A model generated the notes under the pieces. The model saw only the letters and a program-made list of their open reading frames with translations. It had not been told where the DNA came from and made no database searches. From Whitmania pigra (taxonomy: Eukaryota; Annelida; Clitellata; Hirudinida; Haemopidae), in contig JAJTWR010000374.1 in assembly GCA_021613335.1 (NCBI GenBank), positions 202,501 to 266,500 on the forward strand: a DNA stretch of 64,000 nt. Direction: 5' to 3'. Shown piece after piece: positions 1 to 18,338 of this stretch (positions within the stretch are counted from its first letter, which is position 1; each line of letters starts with the position of its first letter). The position numbers and the translations under genes were made by a program.

Positions 1-780
1 GTTTATTTTAATTATATTATTTTATATTTCAGCAGTAATGTTTATTTTAAATAATTTATCCTTTTCCAAATTGTTAGTCACAATGGAGCCTTTCATTAGA
101 TTCTGAAACTCCTCCTAAAAATTGCGTTGATTTCGAGGAATTACTTCGTAACTAAAAGCTCATTTTGACATATTTTTTGAAGCCTTTTTACCATTGTTTG
201 GCAAATGATGATTTATCGGGCTTAGATTATTACATTTATTAAAGTTATTTTTTTAAAGTTATTTTATTACATTTATTAAAGTTATTTTTTTTATTTTTTA
301 ACAGTTCAATCCACACTTCTTGGAATTTTCAGCTTATTAAACAAATGAATTCTGAAGAAAATATTTTACTTACAGTTGACTCGATTCAAGAAATTATTTA
401 ACGAATTATTTAATAAAACAATTGTTAAATTATTTATACAGTTTTATCTGATTTATTTACTAACAACGCCACCTTTTCTTCATTTTATGCCTTCCGTCAA
501 TTTGCACCCTCGTATCTATTGAAGCATTTTATAATTTTATAATATAAATAATTAAATTATATATTATAATTATATATTATGTTATGAAAACATTTACAAT
601 TGTTATAACTAATTTAACCAATCATAATTGTTAAGGTAAATAATTAATAATTGATGAACGCTAAATAAATGTTCGGTTAAGTACTTTTGAACTCCAAAGT
701 GCAAGTGATTGAAAGTTTTATTGCTTAATTGGAAGCAAGTCTTTCAAACCCGTGTTCTAACTTTATATTTTAAATAATTG

Positions 781-990
<210 letters not shown>

Positions 991-1059
991 TCACCATGTA
1001 ATTACGATATCAATGATATTACGTTGTTAATCAACGGACAAACTGGAAACGACACGTGC

Positions 1060-1155
1060 ATTTCCTTCTGCCGACAACAGGGATCGAACTCCATACCTTT
1101 GAACTATCACGTCCGCTGCCCAGAAGGAATGTTCGGTCCATTTGTGCCAAACAGT
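1060..1155 (-). repeat. Possible tRNA-derived SINE or tRNA relic
   Basis: Read on the minus strand there is a perfect B-box-like GAGTTCGATCCC and, about 35 bases upstream, a TGGGCAGCGG stretch resembling a tRNA A box with one base missing. The acceptor stems do not pair convincingly, so it is not a functional tRNA. A tRNA-headed SINE remnant is the best guess; chance resemblance is possible. Confidence 0.35.
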
Positions 1156-1468
1156 CTTGACCTTGGTTTCATTAATTTTGAATTCGCATTTTAATGCTTT
1201 TAATGGGATAATCAGCAGTATTATTACCGGTACTACAACTAGCACCAATTACGATTATCAATGAATCTTTTACAAATCATTTGGTTGAAAATAAATATTA
1301 ATAATTATTACTTTTTAAATTTTATCACCTCAATCTATTACCACATATAATCATTATTGCTGCATCTATTAATAGCCTGGCTATAAATAGCAGCAGGTAA
1401 TAGTAATAGTATCGACGAAGGACGAGTGAACTGGCTGCCGACGCCACATTGAGGCAATTTGAATGAAA

Positions 1469-1555
1469 TTAAAATCTTAGAATTAAATTAAAATCTTAGA
1501 ATTAAATTAAAATCTTAGAATTAAATTATAATCTTAGAATTAAATTATAATCTCA
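1469..1555. repeat. 20-bp tandem repeat
   Basis: Four to five head-to-tail copies of a 20-bp unit beginning AATTAAATTAAAATCTTAG, the last ones carrying an A-to-T change. Confidence 0.85.
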
Positions 1556-2409
1556 TAATCATTAAATTTATAATTATTAATTACAGTAACATGTATCCAT
1601 TTACCTAAAGTTAATATATATTTTTTTTAAATTCTTAATTCCAATACGCAGTGCATTATATATGTCCTATTATTAGTAGTACTAGTAGTACTAATATCAT
1701 TGCTCTTTTATTACTAGCTGCCCAATTAATACTTATTAGTATATATAATATATATAATATGAACTTAGAGGTCCACAATTTACAGTAAAATAATAAAATT
1801 AAATATTTGAAAATAGCGATCAAGTTGAGTAACGTGTTGATGGAAAGGTTCATTGGGTTCATCCGTCACTCAACGATGCGCTTCGGTGATTTGGAGACCT
1901 TGCGACACCTGGAATGGGTTTCGAGGTGTGCGCTTGCGTGCTTGTGAGTAATCCGGACGATATAATATTTTGTTAAGACAGTAATACATTGCATGAATTT
2001 CCATTACAATTAACAATAATTCATGTTAATAGCAATTAAATTGTTAATGGTATTTAAACCATTGATTATTATTAAAATGCATTATTATTATTATTTAGGA
2101 ATATTATTGTTATTGTTATCAACGTCGATACTAATATGGGATTTGCGATGAACATGTGGTTAGCTTATGTGGGCACAGGTCGATATATCGATTATGATGA
2201 TGATGATGATGTTGATATAACAATAATTATAACAATAACATTTCTAGCGGAAATAATTTTAAATCATCATAACATTTGATTAACAATAATCATCATTTTT
2301 ATAAATTAAATTTTCATTGATGGTTGAAATGTATCACATTTCATGCAACATTTCAAAAGATGGCGGACATTGAAAAAATATCGGCGATAAGTTATTAATT
2401 TGTGTAAGT

Positions 2410-2482
2410 TATCCACACATCCATCCACACATCCATCCATCCATCCACACATCCATCCATCCATCCACACATACATCTATCC
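2410..2482. repeat. (CATC)n / CCACACAT repeat
   Basis: Alternating CATCCATC and CACACATC units form a short tetranucleotide-derived tandem repeat in unassigned DNA. Confidence 0.85.
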
Positions 2483-3216
2483 AGCTCCGGTGGTTTTCCA
2501 TTATCTGGAGGTGATTGTGCATGAAGATTAAGCCATTATGAAGTCAGTGTATTGTGTCCTTGTGAGTGTGTGTGTGTGTAACATTTAAGAGGATATGCTT
2601 GCTTTCAACCTTTGAGTTTATAATGCCTCTAATAATACTCAAGTTTATAAATCTTAAAAAATAATTAATTATCATTATTCTCAATAAATATTAAGATTGA
2701 GTCTTATTGCAAATATAATGGTTATTATTACATTTTAAATGGATTAAAGCTTTAATTAATAATGCATGACTTATATATAAATAAATATAACCTAAATAAC
2801 TTAAATGTTAAGTTGGAAACATTACAATCAGCAAAAGAGTGTGACTCACCTTTATAAACACTCGGTGTGCGCAATAATCCTCTTAACATTTAAAAAGTAG
2901 ATAAAAAAATAATTAAATAATTCACACAAACAATTCTTTAGAATAATTATCTAATATTTCAACTTTCTCAAGAAGTAACAAATCTTTTTCAGTTATTTTT
3001 GTTCTTAAATGCAATTAATGTTTAAAACTTTCATACAACCAACTGATGATGTTGCAAACTCCCCGCTCGCACCTGCTGCGCTTAAACAGCCACCCCGAAA
3101 TGGCGCCTTACTTATCCTTCTTCTCCCCTCCACTCACTTTTCTCTCACTCTCTCACTTTATTCCTTTCCAAGGAGAACATCTCACCTCACAACTGATCAG
3201 GTCCGATTGTGGAACT

Positions 3217-3640
<424 letters not shown>

Positions 3641-3661
3641 TCGATAATAATAATTTTTATT

Positions 3662-3836
<175 letters not shown>

Positions 3837-5237
3837 CAAATTCAAATAATATAAAATAAATTGATTGGTTTAAAATTTAATTTAAATAACTTTAACTACT
3901 CATGATTTTTTTTTACAAAACTGTTAGAAAAAATGCAAAACTTATTTTAAAAATGCAAAATTTATTTACTTCTTAACTTTCTTTAATGGCCGAAAGACTG
4001 TTTTTGATTTTAAATCAACATTTATTTTTATCTGCCAAAAGATTTGTGGACTTTTTTCTAAAATAAGAAGACACCCTGGTCCTTTACGTGATGTTTTCCA
4101 ATGTTTTTTTCCAGTGGAGGTTTTTCTCTATTTTGGATGAAATTTAATTTCAAAAGTAAATCTTCTCAGAAGAATCTGTTTTTTTTAAAGTGAACATTTG
4201 CTTTCTATCAACGAAATAATTCCGTGTATTTAGCTTTTGGTAATTAAATAAAATGGCATGATGTTGATAATTCTCAATGAAAATTGAATTATAAAAATTG
4301 TTCATGCTTTGTAATTGTTTTATTTAAAAATTAAATTAAATTGCATTATTCGCTCTTTGTTGATTGAATACTTGAAGCTTACGGGATTCCATATCAGAGT
4401 CAAACAGAACATACGCTTTGGGCTGAAAATCTATAAACTTCATTTCTATTTAAATTTATTTTCTGTCAAAATCAACTCCCTGGGAGATACTTCTTCCCTT
4501 ATAATAATTTTCAAAGATTTTTGTTAAAATAATTTGTTATTATCTTACATACAATACTTGAACGCATAAAAAATAAATTGTATACATTTTTAAGATCATT
4601 TAGAATTGCAGAGTTTCTGGGTATTTGTTAAGGTTTTCTTGCAAATTTGAAGACATTTGTTGCTGGAAATGTAAAGCCAATTAAGGACTTTCAATTTTTC
4701 AAATATTTTTTAAGTTTAGCCACTGGACTTCAATGAAATTTTTGTAAAGTTTTGAGAACAAATTAAATTGGGAATGAATAAATTTAGTTAAAATATTTTC
4801 CTATTAAATTGTATGAAAATTTATGTTTTGATATAATCGACCAGAATATTATAAAGGTAAATAAAATTGTCTAAAATGCGGGCGAAGTTGATTTTCAATA
4901 TTACACCAATTTTCCGATGTTACGAACTTAGAGATCTTTAAAGAGCAAAGTTTTATAATTTCAAATTAAGAATATGTTTCGGCACTTCGCTGAAAAAGTA
5001 AATATTATGTATTATTTACCCACTTGTTCAAGCAAATTACAATAATTGGTTGCGTAAAGGTCATTACATGAAATATCCGTTGCATAATAAATGCAAATCT
5101 AAATTTTTGAGTTATTTACATGAAATTAAATAATTACAGTTTTAAATTGTTCAATTAGTTTTTGATTGAATTAAAATTTACTTTGTTTAAATTTACGAAC
5201 ACATCTCATGTGATCGTACACCTTTTGTGGCCGTGTG

Positions 5238-5298
5238 TATAAATTTGAAAGGAATCATAGTTTTGATTGACCTCGCCATCTGATCGGATTCTGAGCAG
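5238..5298 (+). promoter_or_regulatory. Putative PGM3 TATA box and 5' UTR exon
   Basis: TATAAAT lies at 5238-5244. About 25-60 bases downstream the sequence runs into a strong splice donor (GAGCAG|GTGAGT) at 5299. A matching acceptor (TTCTTGCAG) ends at 5400, just ahead of the PGM3 start codon at 5431. The arrangement fits a non-coding first exon ending at 5298, with the 5' leader resuming at 5401. This is inferred from motifs only. Confidence 0.45.
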
Positions 5299-5430
5299 GT
5301 GAGTGGATTTAATTTAAACTTTACTTCGTGGGGTTAATAATATTTCATGTCGTTTCGAGGAGATGTCTGGCTATTTTTGAATTCGTCACATTTCTTGCAG
5401 AACTTCGTTGCATTATTTTAAGTTAAAGAA

Positions 5431-9395
<3,965 letters not shown>

Positions 9396-9649
9396 AGAGC
9401 TTTATCAATAACTCAGTAACAGTTAGCTAGGAGATGTGATTCTAAGGATCACAATGGTTATTGATGTAATGGTTACTTCAATATTGCATGCATAACAATT
9501 CCTAATCTGGTTTTCAAAGGATTTATTAAATTTCTATACAATGCATCATTTCAATTCAAACGATCAAACACAAAAACCAAAACCGATGTTTTTGTAAAAG
9601 AAGAAAAGTTGCAGTCTCTGAACACCTGCTACTTTTTGCAATACATGGC

Positions 9650-10165
9650 GTTTCATGAATTATATTCGTTAAATGAGATGGCGCCAATAAGTTCAAAGTC
9701 TCACTTATTCAAAAGACAGCGCTTTATTATTTAAATATACCGAATGGGGTAAACAACTTAATTTTAAAATAAAACTCAATCAATCAAAAGATGGCGCTTT
9801 ATATTTATTTTTTATTCGATAGAAACCATTTAATTTTAAAATGAAACTCAATCAAAAGATGGCGCTACATATATTTTCTTCTTATTCGCTAGGTAACGCT
9901 AAATTTTTAAAATAAAACTCCGTGAGTCAATAGATAGCGCTCTTACATTTATTTCTCATTCGCTAGATGGCACTTAATTTTAAAATAAACCTCAATCACT
10001 CAACAGATGGCGCTTTATATTTATTTTTTATTCGCTAGGTAGCACGTAGTTTCAAAATAAAATTTAATCACTCAACTGATGACGATTCATATTTATTTTT
10101 CATTCGCTAGCTGGCGATACATTTTGAAATAAACCCCCTAAATCTATGACAGATGGCGTTTTCAT
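9650..10165. repeat. Array of ~72-75 bp imperfect tandem repeats
   Basis: About seven diverged units, each carrying GATGGCGCT, an AT-rich TTTATTTTTCATTCGCTAG segment and AATAAAACTCAATCA. The array starts about 250 bp after the PGM3 stop codon, so several AATAAA hexamers lie in a row in its 3' flank. No coding potential is seen. Confidence 0.8.
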
Positions 10166-10695
10166 TACTATAATCATTATTGCTATAAACTGTTAAAAAA
10201 AGATTCATTTTCATAAATACCAAGTGACATGCTCCTTAATGCTAAAAAGGCACAAGTTATGCCAAAGCACTTCATGCCAACAATACTGCATTCGCAATTA
10301 TTACTGTAATTAAAAGCCACATTGTTGATCGTATCTCTGATAAGTTTGGAATCATAATTTTTACTGCCATCTTACAGGTTTGTACAAGCACATGTTTACA
10401 ACAAATGAATGCTTTTGTGGTAGGGAGCTAGTAATTCCAATACAAATATTTTGATGACAAAACAAATTTCTGGGTTGACATATGCATTCTCTGATAACAA
10501 GTAGAATAACTGACAAGCAACTCTCTGACTTTGAGGGTGAAACAGCAGTGGAATCCCAATCACTTGATAAATCATCAAGCAGTTTATAAATACTGAGACT
10601 GCGCCTAAGAATTCTGTGCTTTGATGAGGTGAGATTTTCCATCATTGGTTGCAGACTTACCCTTTACTGAGCAGTATTTTTATATCATAATCACC

Positions 10696-12588
10696 TTAAA
10701 GACCATCCATACCATTGACATTATTGTTGCCAACATCCTCACCACAGACAACAGCAGTATTAAACTCAGTATCTAGTAACATATCATTTATCATTATATC
10801 ATTTATCCTCTCTTCATCACTTCCCAAAGTTGAGGCTTCGTAGGAACCAAGGAAATGCTCCAATTCCATCTTTCCGATCTCATCGTCTAATTCTATTGTC
10901 GACAAGTCGGTGAAATTGGACAGGTTATTATCGTGGACTGAAGCTGTGGAGAACAAAGTAATAATTTCAATAATAATAATAATAATAAAAATAATTGTTC
11001 ATTTTATAATTATAATAATGATATTAATATTAGGCATTTGGTGGCACCTAAGGTGCTGATTTTTCAAAATAATTCTTAATTACTTAATCAGAATTTCAAA
11101 TGAACAAGCAGGATTAATCAAGTGATTTGCTATCATTTCAAAACATTGTCAAATGGTAATTATTTTAAAAAAAAAAATAATAAGAGTGAATTTATGTTGT
11201 ACCATAAAAGTAAGCATCAGGGGTGCTTAAATTCTTATAGATTACAAAATGTAACTTAATTTTTTTAATAAAAATTATCAACAAACAGTAAGAGATGCTG
11301 CCCAAGGTCCTATAAATGTCCATTTCTTGTTTGTGAGCATCCTCGAACACTTTTTGTCGTTCAGACTTCCTCCGCAACGTTTCCTCCTTCAGTTGTTCCA
11401 AGTTCTTCCTGTGCTGTTCTGCCAGTAATCCTGATTATCATTGGTTATAAAAGTTCAGTAATTTTTTTTTTAAATTTCAAAATAAATTCAAAAATATAGA
11501 TACGAGTTACGAATTTTAAGTCGCTTGATTTGTAACGAGCCTTACTTTTGCTGTTGACGTGTTCCTTTATCTTCCTGTTTCGATGCTCATTGAACTTTCT
11601 CTCCATGTTTTCCAGCATGGCTGCATGCCTGCATCTCAGGTTCAGTCTTTCCAGGTCAACCAACATCACTTCCAACTGCTCGCACGATTTGTCGATGTCC
11701 GCTGATTTGACGAGGTGAAAAGGTATTCACGAGTTAATAAAATTTCAATGAACGACGACAGCTGTACTGGTGAAGCCAAGAAATAATGAATTAAGCGTGC
11801 AAAGTAACTATAATGACAATTACACATCCTAAATTCCGAACATTAATGCGATTTGAAACTAATAAATAACTAATTAAGTAAGCAAGCGTTCTCGTAGATT
11901 AATAATTAATTCATAAACGAATTCGTCGATAATCAAATACCCAGTCGCAATTTTATCGTTTCGACTTCGGCGACTACTTTCCCCAACGATTTAAGTTCTG
12001 ACACGACGTGGAAGAAGTCAGCCTTCTTCTGGATGACCTTGAAGTTTAAGGCTGTAAGGACTTTGTCGCAGGCCTTCAAGAAATCACCAGAAACCATAGC
12101 AAACAAATATATATTGAATTGTCAAAATTGTAAATATACATTACATTTAACTTTCACTAGAGACTACAGCAATCAAGATACTAATTGAATTTACCTCAGC
12201 TTGCTTGCCCATGGAATCGGTGTTAAGGCAAAGTTCTTTCCAATAATCTGCATATCTGCAGTTGGGTTGTGGTTACATTTGTAATGCTTATAAAAGAGCA
12301 TTTAGTAAGGCAATTAAAATTAAGAAGCTTTGCCAGTTCTTTTTCAAATAACGAAACCTGGACAAAAGTTGTTCTCCGGGAACCTTCTCTTGTTTCACAG
12401 TGGAGTTCTTGGGTTGGAAGCTTAGGCGTTTAAAATAAAATTTAAAAATAATAATTTGGTGTTAATAACGCGTGAACGTAATTATAAATTGGCTTTAATG
12501 TTGATTCCATCGAGCATGTCGCTAACCTGGACGTTAGATCTGACTTTACATTTGTTAACGTCCCTTTGAGGTTGTTGAACAAGTTCAT
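10696..12588 (-). CDS. DTNBP1: Dysbindin, 7 coding exons
   Basis: Dysbindin is a coiled-coil subunit of the BLOC-1 complex, which acts in sorting to lysosome-related organelles. Minus-strand exons: 12588-12527, 12420-12358, 12255-12195, 12073-11941, 11701-11546, 11430-11287, 10943-10696. Phases close and give 288 aa, shorter than the 351 aa of human. Supporting matches to the family are LLSRYADYWKEL (family: LLSRYEDTW), a long charged helical middle rich in Glu, Lys, Arg and Leu, RRKSERQKVFEDAHKQEMD near residue 185 (family: LKERQKFFEEAFQQDME), and the acidic helix ELDDEIGKMELEHFLGSYE. The last resembles the family's conserved stretch ending in LDVFLNSG. The start ATG at 12588 follows an acceptor about 22 bases upstream, and the first residues align with the family N-terminus. 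The C-terminal acidic tail is brief. Identification rests on remembered family motifs. Confidence 0.85.
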
Positions 12589-12589
12589 A

Positions 12590-13886
12590 CCAAGTTTTTT
12601 GTCAAATATCCTAAAATCATTTGAATCATAATTAAATAGACCTGAAACTCCTCAAATCTATTCTTCCTTCCAATTTTTATCCTTACTAAAGGGTATTTCT
12701 CTCTACCCGGCGTAAGCAATCAAAATATAAATAGAAAAACATATACGCCTTTCAGTTACCAAAAGTGAATTTATATGTGCATGCATTTTGTTTATTTTTT
12801 AAATAAAATTTATGCTTTGCAACATTTCTTGCAAAACAAATTGTAGACTTTGTAAACATAATAAAAACATAAAAAATTTATTTCTCATTCCACTTTCAGG
12901 GCGATGTAAACATGAATCTCAATAGGAGTTGAGTGGAAACTATTTATTGTGGTTTATTGTAGGATGCTAAATGTCGCTTAAAAAGACACCAGTATTTCAC
13001 TCTTAACACTAGATGCTGTCTAAAAATGACACCAGTTTTATTACTGCCAGCAATGAATCCTCATTCAGGAATTCCATTTCAACTGCTTTAGACAAGTTTT
13101 TAAGAATCAATGGATTTGTCCATGGTATTGACCATGGCGTTGGTAAGACAACGGTCATTTGATAGCTCAAAGCGGCTTAACATTAGTTCATTAACATCCT
13201 AGTTCATAATAAATCATAATAATATTTCCCTATTAAAATCCTGTTCTTGGTATAACACATTTACAAATTGTCAATTAATCTTAATGGTCACCCATAAAGC
13301 AATATTCATCTGGAGCATCCAAATTATAAAAAAAAACATGCAGTAAATGCTCTAAGGAAGATACGTTCATCCCAAGACATGAATTAAAATTTCCTTCGGG
13401 CATTTGAAATCTCCATCTCCAGCGGCAAATATTTAAAAATTTATTTTCCATTTCGGGAATGTTATCGATACTTTTTGAAGTAAAATATCTTTCCTAAAAA
13501 TATGCGATAGAATAGCTTTAAAACTTCTTTTAACAATTGAGAGAAAATTACTGCATATGAGAAAACTTGCTTTTGAAATTGAAGAAAAATCGAGCTTAAC
13601 AGAGAAAATTAGATAATTTGCATAAATATTAGTTGTAAAACAAATTGCAGGAAATGATTCCTTGCAGTTTCAGGCGGGTAATCTTCAAAGTAGTAGCAAG
13701 ACTGATTAAAAGTGAACATAATCTTCTGAAGTGGTTTTCGTTTTGAAATTTTCAATCAGCCGAAGCAGACGTCACTAATCTCAGCATCCATTCAACTGGC
13801 TGCATTCCACCGCCAGATCTTTTTGCGGATTTATTTTGTATGCTTTTATGGAATCTCATCTCAGATCAAACTCAGATGACGACGAC

Positions 13887-13926
<40 letters not shown>

Positions 13927-16490
13927 AAATTGGTGGTCCTGATAACTAAAATTTTTTAGTTAAACTTTAACTACACTATCAACTAAAAATTTTTAGTTAA
14001 ACCATTAGTTACAACTGTTTTACAAAAACTGTCAACTAAACTAAAAAAATAGTTAAACTTTTCGTAACTTTTTTCTAACTTTGTTCTGACAAATTTCTGG
14101 CTTATTTATTTCATCAAATTATCAGTGGACAAAATGACTCAATGTTAAAAATTTTATTTCATATCAATAAAACTACATTTAGAAAACAAAATTTATGACA
14201 TGAAAATATTTAGACTGAAATTTCTTTCTGAATTCAATCTTGATCGAAGAAAATTCAGCGTGACAATGGTTTTGGCCAGTCAGTCATTTTTGTTAAAACA
14301 TTCTGAAAACAAAAATCACATCTTTTAAATGTCTGTTTTATATTTCCGGAGACATCAATGTGTTCTAAAAATAGATATGCAGAACGAGGGAATTTGATTT
14401 GTGCTCCCATCAGATATCTAAAATCGTTGAATGCAAAAGGACATTATTGGACATTCAGGGTTCAAAACCCGCCATTCTCTTCTGGCGGAATCGAAAAATA
14501 GAAGTTTGTTTTGAAGGAGGCAAAGCGATAAAAAGTTTGCCACTTTTTGAATTAAACATTTTAAAATATTAAATAATTTACGTCTGAATTTACAACTAGT
14601 AATATGAAATTCCATAAACTTAACCTTTAAAATCGTTATCTGTTACGAAACAATAAAACTAGTTGAAAGTCGGCAATAAAAATAAGTTGTTTTGAAAAAA
14701 GCAGAGTCCATTTCTGCCGCGGGAGTCACAAATTGGATTTTTGTGACGTTTTTGTAAAATAATGATGCAAAATTCCGTTTTAAAAACCATTTTATGGTTC
14801 TTTTTGGTTTAAACTCCGCTTACCTACTTGAAGAAATTATTTGAGGTGACTCCAATGTTCTTCATGATGATTATTAGTATTATTAATAAATAATACTTAT
14901 TTTAATCACTCGTTTATATTTGCATGACACTCAGTAACTACTGTTTTGCCGACACAATAATAAAAACTTATCGACTAAAAATAATTACTTTCTAAAAATA
15001 ATTTCTTTCTGAAAATATATCAAATAAAGACGCCATTGATGCTTTAAAAATGCGAATGAAAATCGATACGAAGCCATTTTCATTCGACGTGCACTTCCGG
15101 TTGAGTACAAAATGGCCATTTTATCGACAAAAACTTCGCCACTCGCAAGATGAATGTAACCTTTTGCAGATTACTTGTCTAAGTTCACATCTACAACTTA
15201 TTAGTTAAAAATGGAAACATAAAAATTTTATTTTTGTAAAAACTTATTTTCTTTTTTAAAGACAAAAGTATGGAAGATAGAAGATAACTGAAAATCGAAA
15301 GTTTTCTGATTCCGGCAAATTTGCGAGTCCCTGTGCGAGTCTTCAGGGGTGTTTCTGGTTATCCAACCCCCAACCTTGGATAATCATTTCTGAAAGTAGG
15401 TTTTTTTAGGGTGGGAATACGAAGAAAGGAAAACGAAACCAAAAGGGCTTCGAACCGGAAATTGAAACTAGGAATCTGAGAGGGATGTTTAAATAAGGAA
15501 ATTTGATGTTAAAAAAAGGAGAACTTTGAAGTGATTTATACTTTTTATTTAAAATATTTTACAATTTCTAAATCAAGTGACTTGGATTTAATTAATTCAA
15601 AAACCTAATTTAAAATAGTAACATTAATAATATGTTTTTTTTAATATTACTAATGTTATTTATTTTAATATTAATATTATATTATTTTAATTATCGTTAT
15701 TAATATTATTATTATTATTACAATTTATTGTTAAATGACCGATTGCATTCAAACCACTGAAAAGATTTATATACATTAAAAATGCATAAGATGAAAATGT
15801 GAAAGATAGATTAAAGGAAAGATAAATGGATGAATGAATGGATTAATAGATGGATTGATAAATTGTTGAATGGATAAATGGATGGGTTGGTGAATTGTTG
15901 AATAGATGAATGGATGGGTTGGTGAATTGTTGAATGGATGGATGAATTCTTGAATATATGAAAGGATGGATAGATGGGTGAACGTATGGATTAATTTTCT
16001 CCCAATTCCCTTTTCTTTTCCATCTTCTGGAAAAGAATTTCCAGGAAAATCGGAAAAAATATCGCAAGGAGAAATGCCTTCGTTAGATCATAGATGATGA
16101 TGATGTTGATGATGTTTATGACTATGTCACTGGTGGTGGTGATGATGATGATGATGACGATGACAACGACGATGGTGATGATGATGATAATGAATAGATT
16201 AATAATAATAATAATGAATAATATAATTTGAGATTTTGGAGTTTTTACTTAAAGGTCTCGGAGTAGAAATAAGCTGTAATAATAATTAATAATAACATTA
16301 ATTAATAATAACATTAATTCGAAGGTTTGAATTATTTGGAAGATATTAATAAGCAATATTGTATCCATAAACTAGCATTTTTTGCCATAATTGTCGTCGT
16401 CATCATCATCATCTTCGCATTAATCAAACGAACTATTGCGATGCGCCATACCACTAAAATTGCTAAAATATTGCTGCGATGATGTAATAT
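12590..16490. other. Intergenic with simple repeats
   Basis: No coding exon recognised. It contains a short GAT run near 13880-13926, palindromic TTTAGTTAAAC/GTTTAACTAAAA-like sequence at 13945-14060, a GGAT/TGGATGAA-type repeat at 15825-15985 and a GAT-rich run at 16090-16190. Short open frames here do not resemble proteins I know and show no exon structure. Confidence 0.55.
15825..15988. repeat. Degenerate (GGAT)n repeat
   Basis: Diverged GGATGGAT/GAATGGAT units with interspersed GGTTGGTGAATTGTTGAAT segments. The minus-strand frame across it encodes only His-Pro-Ser-Ile repeats, the usual by-product of this tetranucleotide. Confidence 0.8.
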
Positions 16491-16493
16491 AAA

Positions 16494-16786
16494 TAATGAT
16501 CATTGACAAAGATGATGATGATGTTGTAAATATAAATAATGATGTTGACAAAGATGATGGCGATGATGACGATGATGTAAATATAAATAATGATGTTGAC
16601 AAAGATGATGACGATGATGACGATGATGTAAATATAAATAATGATGTTGACAAAGATGATGACGATGATGTAAATATAAATAATGATGTTGACAAAGATG
16701 ATGACGATGATGTAAATATAATTAATGATGTTGACAAAGATGATGACGATGATGTAAATATAAATAATGATGTTGACAAAGATAAT
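16494..16786. repeat. ~45-51 bp GAT-rich minisatellite
   Basis: Six copies of a unit containing GTAAATATAAATAATGATGT followed by TGACAAAGATGATGACGATGAT, with variable numbers of GAT triplets. Both strands are open (a DVNINNDVDKDDD-type repeat on plus and a SLSTSLFIFTSSSS-type repeat on minus). That is expected of a repeat whose unit length is a multiple of three, so I do not call a gene. Confidence 0.85.
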
Positions 16787-16921
16787 TAGGAGACTGTTCT
16801 ATTGAAGCAGGGCCAATTTCCCAGGCACTTAAACTTTCCTTAAAAGCCAAACTAAAAAGTGAAATATGACCGCCTAAAAAGAGGGAACAACCAAATTGGA
16901 AATACCACAAAACAGTTTTAA

Positions 16922-17112
<191 letters not shown>

Positions 17113-17559
17113 CGTCATAGTCATCGTCGTCATTGTCCTCACAAAAAATGATAACTTTGCAATTTTATAAAATTTATTTTTAAAATTATTACAAATTATT
17201 TATAATTATATTATATTATTTATAAAATTTCTTCGTATTGAAATTTTGAGTATTAAAATTCAAAATGAAAATTAACAGTAAGGAAATATAATGGTGAAGA
17301 TTTAAGCCATTAATATAATAAAATATAATATTACAATATTTTAAAGGTCAAATATGTTTAACAAATAATATTATATTAAAACTATATTGAATTATTTATT
17401 AATTTTGCAAAACTTTTTCCGAATTTAGCTGCCTGTGCTTTGACAAATAGTTTTTATTTTCCAAACTTAAATTGCAAAAAGTAGAAATGTTTGCAAAAAA
17501 ATTGTTGCATAAAAGTTGCATCAGAAAACATCCTCATTTCGGAGAGTCTTCCAAAAGAC

Positions 17560-18000
17560 CTAATGGATGAACGGATGGATCGATGGATGGATTTTCGGAT
17601 CGATGGATGGATGGATGGATGGATGAATGGATGGGTGGATGGATGGGTGGATGGATGGGTGGATGGATGGGTGGATGGATGGTGGATGGATGGATGGATG
17701 GATTGATTAATAGATGGATGGATGGATGAACGGATGGATCGATGGATGGATGGATGGTGGATGGATGGGTGGATGGATGGATGGATGGATGGATGGATGG
17801 ATGAACGGATGGATCGATGGATGGATGGATGGATGGATGGATGAATGGATGGGTGGATGGATGGGTGGATGGATGGGTGGATGGATGGATGGATGGATGG
17901 ATGGATGGATGGATGGGTGGATGGATGGGTGGATGGATGGGTGGATGGATGGATGGATGGATGAATGGATGGATGGGTGGATGGATGGGTGGGTCAATGA
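17560..18000. repeat. (GGAT)n satellite array
   Basis: About 440 bp of GGATGGAT and GGATGGGT units with internal higher-order duplication: a segment containing GAACGGATGGATCGATGGAT recurs at about 17568, 17728 and 17802. Long open frames on both strands (WMDG on plus, IHPS on minus) follow from the tetranucleotide and are not genes. Confidence 0.93.
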
Positions 18001-18338
18001 ATTTTTTGATGGTTGGATGGAATGAGAACGCAGTTGCCAACTCATTTTCCTATGAATAGAAATTATTAATTTTTGAAGATTTTGATCGTTTAACAACAAC
18101 AACAACAACACAGGATTTATTCGAATAAATTTATTATTATCAATATTTATTATAGCATTAAATTCTCAAAAATGAAAGATAATTATGTAAAACAAGCAGG
18201 GATAAATTATCCGACAGATAAAATAAACAAGTAAGCGCTAAATTAATTCACAATAATTGTAATATATAAATTTTATAAGTCGAATTATATGCAAATGAGA
18301 TGTTGCGCATCAACTAAGAGCCTCGACAACGTAATTAA

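Noticed and set aside
2350..2368. AAAGATGGCGGACAT as a YY1 promoter site
   Set aside because: The core matches, but no gene start lies nearby on either strand, so an isolated match is not enough.
10361..10645. Minus-strand 94-codon frame downstream of dysbindin
   Set aside because: It lies beyond the dysbindin stop codon, has no recognisable motif and is best explained as 3' UTR or chance.
16420..16789. Open frames on both strands with DVDKDDD or SLSTSLFIFTSS repeats
   Set aside because: They come from a minisatellite whose unit length keeps phase; simultaneous openness of both strands argues for repeat, not gene.
17534..18111. Several long frames of WMDG or HPSI repeats
   Set aside because: All derive from the GGAT tetranucleotide array.
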